Of a DNA stretch of 64,000 nt, positions 44,653-53,538 are shown piece after piece (position 1 is the first letter of the stretch; every line of letters begins with the position of its first letter). Position numbers and translations under genes: made by a program. Origin of the DNA: 73-13 sp035555435 (GTDB taxonomy: Bacteria; Actinomycetota; Actinomycetes; Actinomycetales; Microbacteriaceae); assembly GCA_035555435.1 (NCBI GenBank), contig DATMGN010000033.1, positions 23,676 to 87,675 on the forward strand, written 5' to 3'. The notes under the pieces were generated by a model that was not told the DNA's origin, ran no database searches, and worked only from the letters and a program-made list of their open reading frames with translations.

Positions 44653-45333
44653 CTACGGGGCGTGGCGGTGCCGCGCGGCGATGTCGCGGAGGAGCTCGAT
44701 CTCGATCGCCGGTTCCGCGGCGCGGAACACCGCGGAGCCCGCGACGAAGGTGTCGGCGCCCGCCTCCGCGGCGATCGAGATCGTGTCGCGGGTGACGCCA
44801 CCGTCGACCTGCACCCAGAGGTCGAGGTCGGTGCCCGTGAGGGCGCGACGGACTGCCGTGACCTTTGGCATGACGTCCGCGATGAACGACTGCCCGCCGA
44901 AGCCGGGCTCGACCGTCATCACGAGGAGCTGATCGAACTCGGGGAGCAGGTCGAGGTAGGGCTCGATCGGCGTGCCGGGCTTGACCGCGAGTCCCGCGCG
45001 CGAGCCGGCGGCGCGCAGCGCGCGCGCGATGCCGATGACGTCGTTGCCCGCGTGCTCCGCCGCCTCGACGTGGAAGGTGACCGAGGCGGCGCCGATGGCC
45101 GCATAGCCCGGGGCCCAGCGAGCGGGATCGTCGATCATCAGGTGCACGTCGAGCGGGATGGGGCTCGTCGCCGCGATCCGCTCCACCATCTGCGGGCCGA
45201 ACGTGAGGTTCGGCACGAAATGGTTGTCCATGACGTCGACGTGCACGAGGTCGGCATTCGAGATGCGCGCGAGCTCGTCGGCCATCCTCGCGAAGTCGGC
45301 GGCGAGGATCGATGGGTTGATGCGCACGCTCAT
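44653..45333 (-). CDS. rpe: Ribulose-phosphate 3-epimerase
   Basis: Interconverts ribulose-5-phosphate and xylulose-5-phosphate in the pentose-phosphate pathway. 226 residues from ATG 45333 (MSVRINPSILAADF). Motifs: SILAADFARM, HVDVMDNHFVPNLTFGP (catalytic Asp), LDVHLMIDDP, VMTVEPGFGGQSF, QVDGGVTRDT with the second Asp, and phosphate-binding VAGSAVF. Ribose phosphates feed PRPP for his, trp and pyr genes nearby. The upstream 100 bases carry an inverted repeat (45366-45416). Confidence 0.97.
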   Translation of the reverse strand: MSVRINPSILAADFARMADELARISNADLVHVDVMDNHFVPNLTFGPQMVERIAATSPIPLDVHLMIDDPARWAPGYAAIGAASVTFHVEAAEHAGNDVIGIARALRAAGSRAGLAVKPGTPIEPYLDLLPEFDQLLVMTVEPGFGGQSFIADVMPKVTAVRRALTGTDLDLWVQVDGGVTRDTISIAAEAGADTFVAGSAVFRAAEPAIEIELLRDIAARHRHAP

Positions 45334-45365
45334 CGGTCCACCGTAGCGTCGCGCAGGTGGCCGAC

Positions 45366-45416
45366 GTGGACGCGACTGTCCGCGATCAGCGGCGTCGGGA
45401 AGCCGATTGCGTCCAC
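45366..45416. promoter_or_regulatory. 8-bp inverted repeat in the divergent rpe / small-gene region
   Basis: GTGGACGC (45366-45373) and GCGTCCAC (45409-45416) are exact inverted repeats 35 bases apart between two divergent genes. Spaced arms like this can be operator half-sites; there is no further evidence. Confidence 0.3.
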
Positions 45417-45433
45417 TTCGGTAGCGTGGCGAC

Positions 45434-45775
45434 GTGATACCTGGCGACTGGACGCCCCATCGGCGTGACGACGGCGAGGTGCTCGGGTGGATCCGTCCCG
45501 AGCGGGAGCTCTGGGTCGCCGTCGACCGGCTCGGTCGCGAGGCGACGAACCCCGTCGAGTGGCTCGAAGCGGAGGCCGCCCTGGAAACGCGCGGGCTGCG
45601 CTGGCTCGCGGAGCGCTGGCAGCTGGACGGCCGGCCGGTGCGGATCGCCGAGCTCACGCAGGACCGGATCGTCGTGGTCGACGACGAGTTCGGCGCGGCC
45701 TCGGCGGTCGGCGGCGATCCGGAGCGGATCGAGCTCCCCTGGCCCGCGCCGGACGGGCTGCGCCTCAGCGGCTGA
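45434..45775 (+). CDS. Small conserved hypothetical protein
   Basis: 113 residues starting MIPGDWTPHRRDDGEVLGWIRPE. No domain recognised. It is short, acidic, without membrane helix, with a Trp-rich head (GDWTPHRRDDGEVLGWI, ELWVAVDRL) and a basic-acidic alternating body. It is divergent from rpe, and its last 11 bases overlap the rsmB end. The open frame is out of phase with neighbours and its codon positions look normal (G/C-ending), so I take it as a real gene with moderate trust. Confidence 0.6.
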   Translation: MIPGDWTPHRRDDGEVLGWIRPERELWVAVDRLGREATNPVEWLEAEAALETRGLRWLAERWQLDGRPVRIAELTQDRIVVVDDEFGAASAVGGDPERIELPWPAPDGLRLSG

Positions 45776-47132
45776 TCGTCAGCAGCTGGATGAACATCGC
45801 GTCGGTGCCGTGCCGGTGCGGCCACAGCTGCGCATGCGTGCCGGGCGCGAGATCGAGCGGCTCCCGGGCGACCGCCTGGACGACCTCCTGCGTGTCGAGT
45901 GCGCGCAGCTCTGGGTGGGTGCGCAGGGCCGCAGTCACGACGGCTCGCGTCTCCGCCGCGTGCGGCGAGCAGGTCACATAGGCGATCAGCCCGCCCGGAC
46001 GCACCGCCTTGATCGCCGACGCGAGGAGCCGCGACTGGAGGTCGCCGAGGCCCGGGATGTCGCCCGGCTGCTTGCGCCAGCGCGCCTCGGGGCGTCGGCG
46101 CAGGGCGCCGAGACCCGTGCAGGGCGCGTCGAGCAGGACGCGGTCGAACGCCGCAGGCTCGCGATCGCCGAATGTCGTGCCGTCGGACTCGACGACGCGG
46201 ACGGCATCCCCGAAGGGCGCGAGCGCCTTGCGCACGAGGCCGACGCGGGCGGGGACGAGCTCGTTCGCGGCGAGCGTGGCGCTGCCGCGCTCCGCCTCGG
46301 CGGCGAGCAGCGCCGCCTTGCCACCCGGCCCCGCGCAGAGGTCGAGCCAGCGCTCCCCCGGTTCGATGTCGCGGGCTCGCGAGAGCGCGAGGGCGGCGAG
46401 CTGCGAGCCCTCGTCCTGGACGCGCGCGCGCCCGAGCGCGACAGGCTCGAGTCGGACCGGGTCGCCGCCCGACAGGAGCGCGCCGACGGGCGAATAGGGC
46501 GAGGTCCGCGCCCCGAGCTCGACGAGGTCCGCGACGGAGGATCGGCCCGGCAGGGCGACGAGCGACACGGCGGGCGCGACGTTGTCGGCGGCGAGGGCCT
46601 GCGGGAGCTCAGCCTCGCGACCCTCCGCGACGAGCGTCTGGCGCAGCGCACGGACGATCCACAGGGGATGCGAATGCTCGATCGCGAGCGCCTCCTCGCC
46701 CGTCTTCGCGGTCGCGATCGCCTGCTCGATCCAGTCCTCGGGCTCGGTCCGCGAGATCGCTCGCAGCACCCCGTTGACGAACCCCTTCGCGGACTCCTTG
46801 CGCACGAGCTGCATCGTCTCGCCGACCGCGGCGTGCGCGGGGATGCGCATCGCGAGCAGCTGGTGGGTGCCGAGGCGGAGGATGTCGAGGGAGCGGGCGT
46901 CGATGGCCTCGATGCGGCGCGCGGCGGCGAGGCCGATGATGACGTCGTAGAGGCCGCGGCGGCGCAGCGTGCCGTACGTGAGCTCGGTCGCGAGCCCGGC
47001 ATCGCGTTCGTCGAGCCCGGCCGCGGCGATCCGGGGCGGCAGCAGCAGGTTCGCGTAGGCATCCGAGTCGCCCACCGCCCACAGGACGTCGAGGGCGACC
47101 GTCCGCGGGGTCTCCTGTCGTGCGCTAGCCAC
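45765..47132 (-). CDS. rsmB: 16S rRNA m5C967 methyltransferase (RsmB/Sun)
   Basis: Methylates cytosine 967 of 16S rRNA with SAM. 455 residues: an N-terminal NusB-like RNA-binding domain (about 1-150, TVALDVLWAVGDSDAYANLLLPP), then the methyltransferase with SAM motif DLCAGPGGKAALL, the motif IV catalytic loop DAPCTGLGALRRRPEARW and the motif VI Cys in VTCSPHAAETRAVV. The start is GTG at 47132 (GTGGCTAGCGCA), overlapping the fmt stop by eight bases. Its end overlaps the plus-strand small gene by 11 bases. SAM comes from metK in the same run. Confidence 0.95.
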   Translation of the reverse strand: MASARQETPRTVALDVLWAVGDSDAYANLLLPPRIAAAGLDERDAGLATELTYGTLRRRGLYDVIIGLAAARRIEAIDARSLDILRLGTHQLLAMRIPAHAAVGETMQLVRKESAKGFVNGVLRAISRTEPEDWIEQAIATAKTGEEALAIEHSHPLWIVRALRQTLVAEGREAELPQALAADNVAPAVSLVALPGRSSVADLVELGARTSPYSPVGALLSGGDPVRLEPVALGRARVQDEGSQLAALALSRARDIEPGERWLDLCAGPGGKAALLAAEAERGSATLAANELVPARVGLVRKALAPFGDAVRVVESDGTTFGDREPAAFDRVLLDAPCTGLGALRRRPEARWRKQPGDIPGLGDLQSRLLASAIKAVRPGGLIAYVTCSPHAAETRAVVTAALRTHPELRALDTQEVVQAVAREPLDLAPGTHAQLWPHRHGTDAMFIQLLTISR

Positions 47133-48057
47133 CGAGCACCGTCTCCTGTCCTCGGGGGCGCCCCCGAACCCAATCCGCCGCCGGCATCGGCGATTTGCCG
47201 AACGGCGTGACGCGCAGCAGCTCGAGCGTGCCGGCGCCGGTCCCCACGAGGACGCGTCGATCGTGGAACGCGATGCGCCCCGGCTCCAGGGCGGGGCCAT
47301 CGAGGGCCGGTGCGGCGTCGAGGATCTTGAACCGCTGCCCGTGGAGGGTCGTCGACGCCCCCGGCTCGGGCGTCATCGCACGGATCTGCCGGTGCAGGAG
47401 CTCGGCGGGCTGCGTCCAATCGAGCGCACCGTCGTCGACGCCGAGCTTGCCCGCGTAGCTCGGCTCGCCCGTCTGCGCCCTGCCGATCGCGGTGCCGTCG
47501 GCGAGCGAGTCGACGACCCGCACGAGCACGTCCGCGCCAAGATCCGCGAGCTGCTGCAGCAGCGAGCCGGCGCTCTGGAACCGGCCGATCGGCGCGGTGA
47601 CGCTCGCGTACACGGGGCCGGCGTCGAGCTCGGGGACGAGCTGGAACACGGACACGCCCGTCTCCTCGTCCCCCGCGAGGATCGCGTGCTGGACCGGGGC
47701 CGCTCCGCGCCAGCGCGGCAGCAGCGAGAAGTGCAGGTTGATCCAGCCGAGCCGCGGGCCGGACAGCAGCGGTTCGCGGACGAGCCCCCCGTAGGCGACG
47801 ATGACGCCGAGGTCGGGCTCGGTCGCGAGGATCGCGTCCGTCGTGGCGGCATCGAGGCGATCGGCCTTCACGACGGGCAGGCCCGCCGACTCGCCCCGGA
47901 CGGCCACGGGCGTCGGCGTGAGGACACCGCGCCGTCCCACCCGCGAGTCGGCGCGGGTCACGACCGAGACGACGTCGTGGCGACTGGCGCGGAGCGCGTC
48001 GAGTGTCGGAACCGCGACCGCGGGGCTGCCGGCGAAGGCGATCCGTAGCGAGCTCAC
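47125..48057 (-). CDS. fmt: Methionyl-tRNA formyltransferase
   Basis: Formylates Met-tRNA for initiation, using 10-formyl-tetrahydrofolate. 310 residues, the standard length. N-terminal domain: RIAFAGSPAVAVPTL, the SLLPRWRGAAPVQHAILAGD catalytic segment with conserved Asn/His nearby (WINLHFS), then the C-terminal OB-fold-like domain. The start is GTG at 48057, overlapping the PriA gene's end by four bases; its stop overlaps rsmB. No deformylase is adjacent. Confidence 0.96.
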   Translation of the reverse strand: MSSLRIAFAGSPAVAVPTLDALRASRHDVVSVVTRADSRVGRRGVLTPTPVAVRGESAGLPVVKADRLDAATTDAILATEPDLGVIVAYGGLVREPLLSGPRLGWINLHFSLLPRWRGAAPVQHAILAGDEETGVSVFQLVPELDAGPVYASVTAPIGRFQSAGSLLQQLADLGADVLVRVVDSLADGTAIGRAQTGEPSYAGKLGVDDGALDWTQPAELLHRQIRAMTPEPGASTTLHGQRFKILDAAPALDGPALEPGRIAFHDRRVLVGTGAGTLELLRVTPFGKSPMPAADWVRGRPRGQETVLGG

Positions 48058-49859
48058 CGTCCCATTCTCCCGGCAAGCGCGCGCTCGCCGACGTACGGCT
48101 CGGGATCGTCCATCCGCACGCGCAGGCCGCTCGCCCGGGGCGCGTGTTCCTTCGCGGCGGAGCGACGGCCGCTCGCGTGTCGCAGCAGCTCGGTGCGAAG
48201 GGCCGCGGCGACCTCGGGCCCCCGCCGGTAGTCGAAGCGCACGACCGTGCGCACCACGCCCTCGTCCTCCGTGACGGGGCCGATGACGTCGTCGCCCTCG
48301 ATGCCGGCGGCGGCGACGGCCGCCTCGACGGCGGAGGCGGCACCGGTCAAGGTCGCGGTGCGCACGGCGGGCGGCAGGCGCAGCTGCTGTCGCTCCGCGA
48401 GCTCGGCCGCGACGATCTCGGCCTGGCGCCACTGCCCGAGCGCGGTCGCGACCGCCCCGCCGACGCCGACCAGGTAGCACGGGGCGCCCGGGGCGGCGAG
48501 CGCGATGGCGTTCGACCAGGTGCGCAACGCGTCCTCGACGACCCGCATCGATTCGCGGGCGAGCATCCGCTCGCCGTCGAGCAGGAGCACGGCGCGGTAG
48601 CCGCCGCGCGCCGTCGGCTCCGTCCCCCGAGTCGCGATGACGAGCGCGGGCTCGTCGTCGACCGCGTCGATGCGGCTGCCGCCGTGGGAGACGACGATCT
48701 TGGCGCGCGGGAAGGCACGGCCCAGATCCCCCGCGGTGCGGGCGCTGCCGAGCGGTAGGTCGCTGCCGGGGCGCGCGACCTGGATGAGCACGGGCCCGGT
48801 CGCGACGGCGTCCGCCGCCGCGCGCCAGGCGCTCGGCGGGATGCGGGCGTGCTCGGCGAGCCGGTCGCCACCGGTCTGCAGTGCCGTCGGGATCACCTTC
48901 GGGAGCGGGCGGCGTCCGAATGCGACGCGCTCGCACCAGCCGATCTCGACGAGTCGCTCGGCCTCGGCGCTCGGGCTGTGCGCGAGCAGCACGAGCGCGC
49001 ACCCGCTCAGCTCCTGTCGCACGAGGGCGGCGTCCCGCGCGTGCACGCCTGGCGCGAGCGGCTCCTGATAGGCGGGATCGCCGTCGTCCCAGAACGCGAT
49101 GAGCCCGAGATCGAGGGCCGGCGCGTAGACCACGGAGCGCTTCCCGACGATGGCGACGCCGCGGCGGGTGCCGGCGTCGAGGAAGGCGCGGTAGCGGGCC
49201 GCCGCGGACTGGTCGGCGTCGACGCGGAGGACCCGCTCGTCGCCGAGGGCGGCGCGCAGGCCCGCCTCGAGCCGATCGAGGCTCTCCTGGTCGGGGGCGG
49301 CGAGGATCGCGCTGCGGCCGCTCGCGAGGACGGGGGCGGTGAGCTCGGTGAGGGTGCGGATCCAGGCCCCGGGCTCCGGGATCGCCTGGAGCGCCGCGCG
49401 GGCGCCGCCGGCGACCGCCTCGGCGAGGCTCGGCGGATATCCCGCGATCTCCGCCCCGGCTCCCGCCTCGGGGGGCGGGGCGGGTTGCTCCGGGGCGCGC
49501 TGGAGCCAGGCCTGCTCGACGCGGGCCTGCCGCTTCGGGATCGCGAGCCGCAGCACGTCGGCGGCGACCCCGGCGGCGCGATCGGCGACTCGGCGCGCGA
49601 GGGCCCAGACCTCTGGGGAGAGCACGGGCACGGGCGAGACGACCGCCTCGATCTCGGCGAGCTTCCCCGCGAACTTCGACTCCTCCGCGAGCTCCACGAC
49701 CCACGCGTCCATGATCCGCCGCGCCGCGCGCACGGCGACCCGCACGCGCACGCCCGGCACGACGACGGCGCCGAGCGCCTCCGGGACCGCGTAGTCGAAG
49801 AGCCGGTCGAGCTGCGGCAGCGGCGAGTCGAGGACGACGCGCGCGATCCGTGGGCTCAC
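48054..49859 (-). CDS. priA: PriA-like primosomal protein N', helicase-inactive actinobacterial form
   Basis: Belongs to the PriA replication-restart family; 601 residues against about 730 for the enzyme of E. coli. The N-terminal DNA-binding domain is recognisable (ARVVLDSPLPQLDRLFDYAVPE, VRVRVAVRAARRIMDAWVV). The helicase core is degenerate: where GVTGSGKT is expected there is LASGRSAILAA, where DEEH is expected there is FWDDGDPAY, and the eight zinc cysteines between helicase motifs are absent (VLIQVARPGSDLPLGSA). Actinobacterial PriA proteins are known to lack these residues, so it probably has a structural or primosome-assembly role without ATPase. GTG start. metK lies 37 bases away. Confidence 0.88.
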   Translation of the reverse strand: MSPRIARVVLDSPLPQLDRLFDYAVPEALGAVVVPGVRVRVAVRAARRIMDAWVVELAEESKFAGKLAEIEAVVSPVPVLSPEVWALARRVADRAAGVAADVLRLAIPKRQARVEQAWLQRAPEQPAPPPEAGAGAEIAGYPPSLAEAVAGGARAALQAIPEPGAWIRTLTELTAPVLASGRSAILAAPDQESLDRLEAGLRAALGDERVLRVDADQSAAARYRAFLDAGTRRGVAIVGKRSVVYAPALDLGLIAFWDDGDPAYQEPLAPGVHARDAALVRQELSGCALVLLAHSPSAEAERLVEIGWCERVAFGRRPLPKVIPTALQTGGDRLAEHARIPPSAWRAAADAVATGPVLIQVARPGSDLPLGSARTAGDLGRAFPRAKIVVSHGGSRIDAVDDEPALVIATRGTEPTARGGYRAVLLLDGERMLARESMRVVEDALRTWSNAIALAAPGAPCYLVGVGGAVATALGQWRQAEIVAAELAERQQLRLPPAVRTATLTGAASAVEAAVAAAGIEGDDVIGPVTEDEGVVRTVVRFDYRRGPEVAAALRTELLRHASGRRSAAKEHAPRASGLRVRMDDPEPYVGERALAGRMGR

Positions 49860-49896
49860 GCGACCATCATCGCGCGCACCCGCGACAGCGGGGATC

Positions 49897-51096
49897 TCAG
49901 ACGCCGGCGGCGGCGCGCAGCTCGTCGACGCGGTTCGTCTGCTCCCAGGTGAACCCCGGCTCCTCGCGGCCGAAGTGCCCGAACGCGGCGGTCTTCTGGT
50001 ACGTGACCACGTTGCGATCGGTCAGCTGGAGATCGCGAACGATCGCGGCCGGCCGCAGGTCGAAGACTTCGCGCACCGCCTTGGTGATCGTCGCGAGCGG
50101 CACCTGCTCGGTGCCGAACGCCTCGACGTACAGGCCGACCGGCGACGCCTTGCCGATGGCGTAGGCGACCTGGAGCTCGACGCGGTCCGCGAGACCCGCC
50201 GCGACGACGTTCTTGGCCGCCCAGCGCATCGCGTACGCGGCGGAGCGGTCGACCTTCGACGGGTCCTTGCCGGAGAACGCCCCACCGCCGTGGCGCGCCG
50301 CGCCGCCGTAGGTGTCGACGATGATCTTGCGACCGGTGAGTCCGGCGTCGCCGTGGGGGCCGCCGATCTCGAAGATGCCGGTCGGGTTGATGAGGATGTT
50401 CGCGTCGGCGGACGGCAGATCGACGGTCTCGAGCACGGGGCGGATGACGACCCGCTCGACGGCGTCGCGGATGACCTCGAGGTCGCGCGGCGCGTGCTGC
50501 GTCGACAGCACGACCGTCTCGATCGTCTTCGGCGTCGTGCCGTCGTAGCCGATCGTCACCTGCGTCTTGCCGTCGGGTCGCAGGAAGTCGAGCTCGCCGT
50601 CGCGGCGGACCTGTGAGAGCCGCTCGGAGAGGCGGTGGGCGAGCCAGATGGGCAGCGGCATGAGCGTCGGCGTCTCGTTGGTCGCGTAGCCGAACATGAT
50701 GCCCTGGTCGCCGGCGCCCTGCCGGTCGAGGTCGTCGCCGGAGCCCTGCTCGCGCGACTCCTGCGCGTCGTCAACGCCCTGGGCGATGTCGGGCGACTGG
50801 CCGCCGATGGAGATCTCGACGCCGCAGGCGCGCCCGTCGAACCAGACGTCGGACGAGTTGTACCCGATGCCGAGGATCGTGTCGCGCACGATCCGGTTGA
50901 TGTCCGAGTACCCGCTCGTCGTGACCTCGCCGGCGACGTGCACGAGGCCCGTCGTGACCATCGTCTCGACGGCGACTCGGGCGCCGGGATCCTGGCGCAG
51001 CATGTCGTCGAGGATGGCGTCGGAGATCTGATCGCACATCTTGTCGGGGTGGCCCTCGGTGACGGACTCCGAGGTGAACAGCCTGAGATCACTCAC
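49897..51096 (-). CDS. metK: S-adenosylmethionine synthase
   Basis: Makes S-adenosylmethionine from methionine and ATP. 399 residues. Motifs: TEGHPDKMCDQISDAILD, the ATP loop GIMFGYATNETP, and GGGAFSGKDPSKVDRSAAY. Start is GTG, overlapping the coaBC stop by eight bases (GTGAGTGA). It supplies methyl groups for RsmB and for methylation in general. The coaBC-metK-priA-fmt-rsmB order is conserved in actinobacteria such as M. tuberculosis. Confidence 0.98.
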   Translation of the reverse strand: MSDLRLFTSESVTEGHPDKMCDQISDAILDDMLRQDPGARVAVETMVTTGLVHVAGEVTTSGYSDINRIVRDTILGIGYNSSDVWFDGRACGVEISIGGQSPDIAQGVDDAQESREQGSGDDLDRQGAGDQGIMFGYATNETPTLMPLPIWLAHRLSERLSQVRRDGELDFLRPDGKTQVTIGYDGTTPKTIETVVLSTQHAPRDLEVIRDAVERVVIRPVLETVDLPSADANILINPTGIFEIGGPHGDAGLTGRKIIVDTYGGAARHGGGAFSGKDPSKVDRSAAYAMRWAAKNVVAAGLADRVELQVAYAIGKASPVGLYVEAFGTEQVPLATITKAVREVFDLRPAAIVRDLQLTDRNVVTYQKTAAFGHFGREEPGFTWEQTNRVDELRAAAGV

Positions 51097-52303
51097 GTGG
51101 TTGCTTCCTTATGCTCTGGACAACGTCAAGAACCCTAGCGGCGACGACGGATTTCGCGCCGCTGGCCTCCCCCTGTGTCGCACCGTCGGCGCCGAGGATG
51201 AGAACGCGATTCGGCGTGTCCGCACCGAATCCCTCCTCCCAGCCGACCTGGTTGACGACGAGCAGGTCGACCCGCTTGCGGGCGGCCTTGGCCCGTGCGA
51301 GCTCGATCAGGCGGTCGGGGTCGCGTTCGGTCTCGGCCGCGAAGCCGACATAGGTCTGACCGGGCCGGCGCGCCTCGGTCAGCTCTGCGAGGATGTCGGG
51401 ATTGCGGACGAGGGTCAGCGGGAGCTCGTCGCCCTGGGTGTCCTTCTTGATCTTGGCGCCGGACACGCGCTGCGGGCGGTAGTCGGCGACGGCCGCGGCC
51501 ATGACGACGACGTCGGCCTTGGCCGATTCGGTCAGCATCGCGACGCGCAGCTCCTCGGCGGTGCCGGTCTCGATGACGTGCACGCCGCGCGGTGGCTCGA
51601 CTTCGAGGTGGGCGGCGACGAGCACGACGTCGGCGCCGCGGTCCCGTGCGGCCGCCGCGATCTCGATCCCCTGGCGTCCGCTCGAGCGGTTCCCGATGTA
51701 CCGCACCGGATCGATCGGTTCGCGCGTCCCGCCCGCGGAGACGACGATCCGCAGGCCGGCGAGGTCGCGGGGGCCGGCCGCGGCGATGACGGCGGCGACG
51801 ATGTCGGCCGGTTCGCTCATCCGGCCAGGGCCGGTGTCCTGGCCGGTCAGGCGACCGGACTCGGGGCCGACGACGATGACGCCGCGCTCGCGCAGCGTCC
51901 GGATGTTGTCGACGGTCGCGGGGTGCTGCCACATCTCGGTGTGCATCGCGGGGGCGACGACGACGGGGGCCGTGCTCGCGAGGATCGAGTTGCCGAGGAG
52001 GTCGTCCGCCATGCCGGCGGCGAGCTTCGCGAGCGTGTTCGCGGTCGCGGGCGCGACGACGATGACGTCCGCGGTCTGGCCGAGGTGGACGTGGCGCACC
52101 TCCGCCACGCCGTCGAAGAGCTCGGTGTGGACGGGGTTGCGGCTGATGGCCTCGAGCGTCGGGCGTCCGACGAACCGCAGCGCGTGCTCGGTCGCGACGA
52201 CGTGCGGATCGTGGCCCGCGAGCACGAGCTCGCGGACGACGGAGACGGCCTTGTACGCGGCGATCCCGCCCGTGATCCCGACGAGGACGTTGAGTCGCTG
52301 CAT
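51089..52303 (-). CDS. coaBC: Bifunctional phosphopantothenoylcysteine synthetase/decarboxylase
   Basis: Two coenzyme A steps: couples 4'-phosphopantothenate to cysteine (CoaB), then decarboxylates it (CoaC). 404 residues. N-terminal flavoprotein CoaC domain (about 1-185): GGIAAYKAVSVVREL, catalytic APAMHTEMWQHPATVDN. C-terminal CoaB domain: VSAGGTREPIDPVRYIGNRSSGRQG, VVMAAAVADYRP. With coaE in this window, two of the CoA enzymes are encoded here. It is 31 bases downstream of rpoZ and overlaps metK by eight bases. Confidence 0.96.
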   Translation of the reverse strand: MQRLNVLVGITGGIAAYKAVSVVRELVLAGHDPHVVATEHALRFVGRPTLEAISRNPVHTELFDGVAEVRHVHLGQTADVIVVAPATANTLAKLAAGMADDLLGNSILASTAPVVVAPAMHTEMWQHPATVDNIRTLRERGVIVVGPESGRLTGQDTGPGRMSEPADIVAAVIAAAGPRDLAGLRIVVSAGGTREPIDPVRYIGNRSSGRQGIEIAAAARDRGADVVLVAAHLEVEPPRGVHVIETGTAEELRVAMLTESAKADVVVMAAAVADYRPQRVSGAKIKKDTQGDELPLTLVRNPDILAELTEARRPGQTYVGFAAETERDPDRLIELARAKAARKRVDLLVVNQVGWEEGFGADTPNRVLILGADGATQGEASGAKSVVAARVLDVVQSIRKQPRE

Positions 52304-52334
52304 GGCCTGGGTCCTCGGATGGGGCGCCGTCAGG

Positions 52335-52589
52335 TCACTCGGCGCGCTTGAGCTCGAGCTTGTCCTCGTTGATCTCGTGCAGCGCGACCGACAGCGGCTT
52401 GTCGTCGATCGAGGAGTCGACGAGCGGCCCGACGTTGTCGAACATGCTGCCGGCCTGAAGGTCGGAGTAGTAGCTGTTGATCTGGCGCGCGCGCTTGGAC
52501 GCGAAGATCACGAGCTGGTACTTGGAGTCGACCCGCGTGAGGAGTTCGTCGATCGACGGGTCGATGATGCCGACGTGCTTGTCTGCCAT
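52335..52589 (-). CDS. rpoZ: DNA-directed RNA polymerase omega subunit
   Basis: Small chaperone-like subunit that helps fold and assemble beta' into RNA polymerase. 84 residues; the conserved core is seen as IDELLTRVDSKYQLVIFASKRARQINSYYSDL, followed by LVDSSIDDKPLSVALHEINEDKL. It starts ten bases after gmk, as in M. tuberculosis. Confidence 0.96.
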   Translation of the reverse strand: MADKHVGIIDPSIDELLTRVDSKYQLVIFASKRARQINSYYSDLQAGSMFDNVGPLVDSSIDDKPLSVALHEINEDKLELKRAE

Positions 52590-52599
52590 GGTGGGGTCC

Positions 52600-53538
52600 T
52601 TACCCTGATGCGCCGCTGAGCGTGCGGGCTGCGAAGTCTCGCGTGCCGCGCGGCACGCCCATCAATGCTACGACGTCGCGCGCCGCCGTGACGACGTCGC
52701 GGTTGACGACCACCGTATCGAACTCTCCCTGGGCGGCGAGCTCGACCCGGGCGGTGGCTAGCCGCTGCTGCTGCTCGTCGGGGGTCTCGGTGCCGCGCCC
52801 GATGAGCCGCTGGACGAGGTCCTCCCATGTCGGCGGCGCGAGGAAGACGAGCAGCGCCTCGGGCACTTGCGCGCGCACTTGGCGTGCGCCCGCGATGTCG
52901 ATCTCGAGCAGGACGCGCTGCCCGGCCGCGATCGCGTCGAAGACGGGCCGCCTGGGCGTGCCGTACCGATTGGAGTTGTGGACCTGGGCCCACTCCAGCA
53001 GTTCGTCATCGGCGACGAGCCGATCGAACTCGGCGTCGGAGACGAAGTGGTAGTGCACGCCGTCGACCTCGCCGGGACGGGGCTTGCGGGTCGTCGCCGA
53101 CACGCTGAAGTAGACCTGGGGGTACGTCTTGCGGATGTATTCCGAGAGCGTGCTCTTGCCGACCGCGGTGGGACCGCTCAGCACGTGCAGGGCGTTGCCG
53201 GGTCGCGGCTGGCGCTCCCGCAGGAACCCGCGCAGCCTTGGACGCTGCCGGGCGCCGAGCCCCCCGACGCGCTTGCGCTCCGAAATCCCGAGCTCGTCGA
53301 GGAAGCGCTGGGCGCGCACGCGTCCGATGCCAGGGATGCTCGTGAGCAGGTCGGTGACGCGCAGCGTCGCCTCGGCGCTCTCGGGCTCGCGCCACGCCGT
53401 TTCGGCGGCGTCGAGCGCCGAACGCGCTCCCGCCTCGATCGACGACTTGACGGCCGCGCGCGCGCGTCGGGCGGCGACCGCGGCCCGGGAGGCCGCCGTG
53501 CGGTCGGTGTCCGGCGGCGGGGCGACCCGGGGGCTCAC
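52600..53538 (-). CDS. gmk: Fused integration host factor (mIHF)-guanylate kinase
   Basis: 312 residues made of two parts. Residues ~8-106 resemble mIHF, the actinobacterial nucleoid protein: an Ala/Arg-rich helix (RAAVAARRARAAVKSSIEAG) and the helix-turn-two-helix DNA-binding motif LLTSIPGIGRVRAQRFLDEL, with ISERKRVGGLGARQRPRL matching the conserved mIHF end. Residues ~116-300 are guanylate kinase, GMP to GDP: P-loop SGPTAVGKST, SVSATTRKPRPGEVDGVHYHF, VLLEIDIAGARQV and RGTETPDEQQQRL. The bare kinase is ~200 residues. In M. tuberculosis mihF and gmk are separate neighbours. I start it at GTG 53538, overlapping the pyrF stop (GTGA). DNA binding or regulation of nucleotide supply by the fusion is inference. 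Confidence 0.9.
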   Translation of the reverse strand: MSPRVAPPPDTDRTAASRAAVAARRARAAVKSSIEAGARSALDAAETAWREPESAEATLRVTDLLTSIPGIGRVRAQRFLDELGISERKRVGGLGARQRPRLRGFLRERQPRPGNALHVLSGPTAVGKSTLSEYIRKTYPQVYFSVSATTRKPRPGEVDGVHYHFVSDAEFDRLVADDELLEWAQVHNSNRYGTPRRPVFDAIAAGQRVLLEIDIAGARQVRAQVPEALLVFLAPPTWEDLVQRLIGRGTETPDEQQQRLATARVELAAQGEFDTVVVNRDVVTAARDVVALMGVPRGTRDFAARTLSGASG

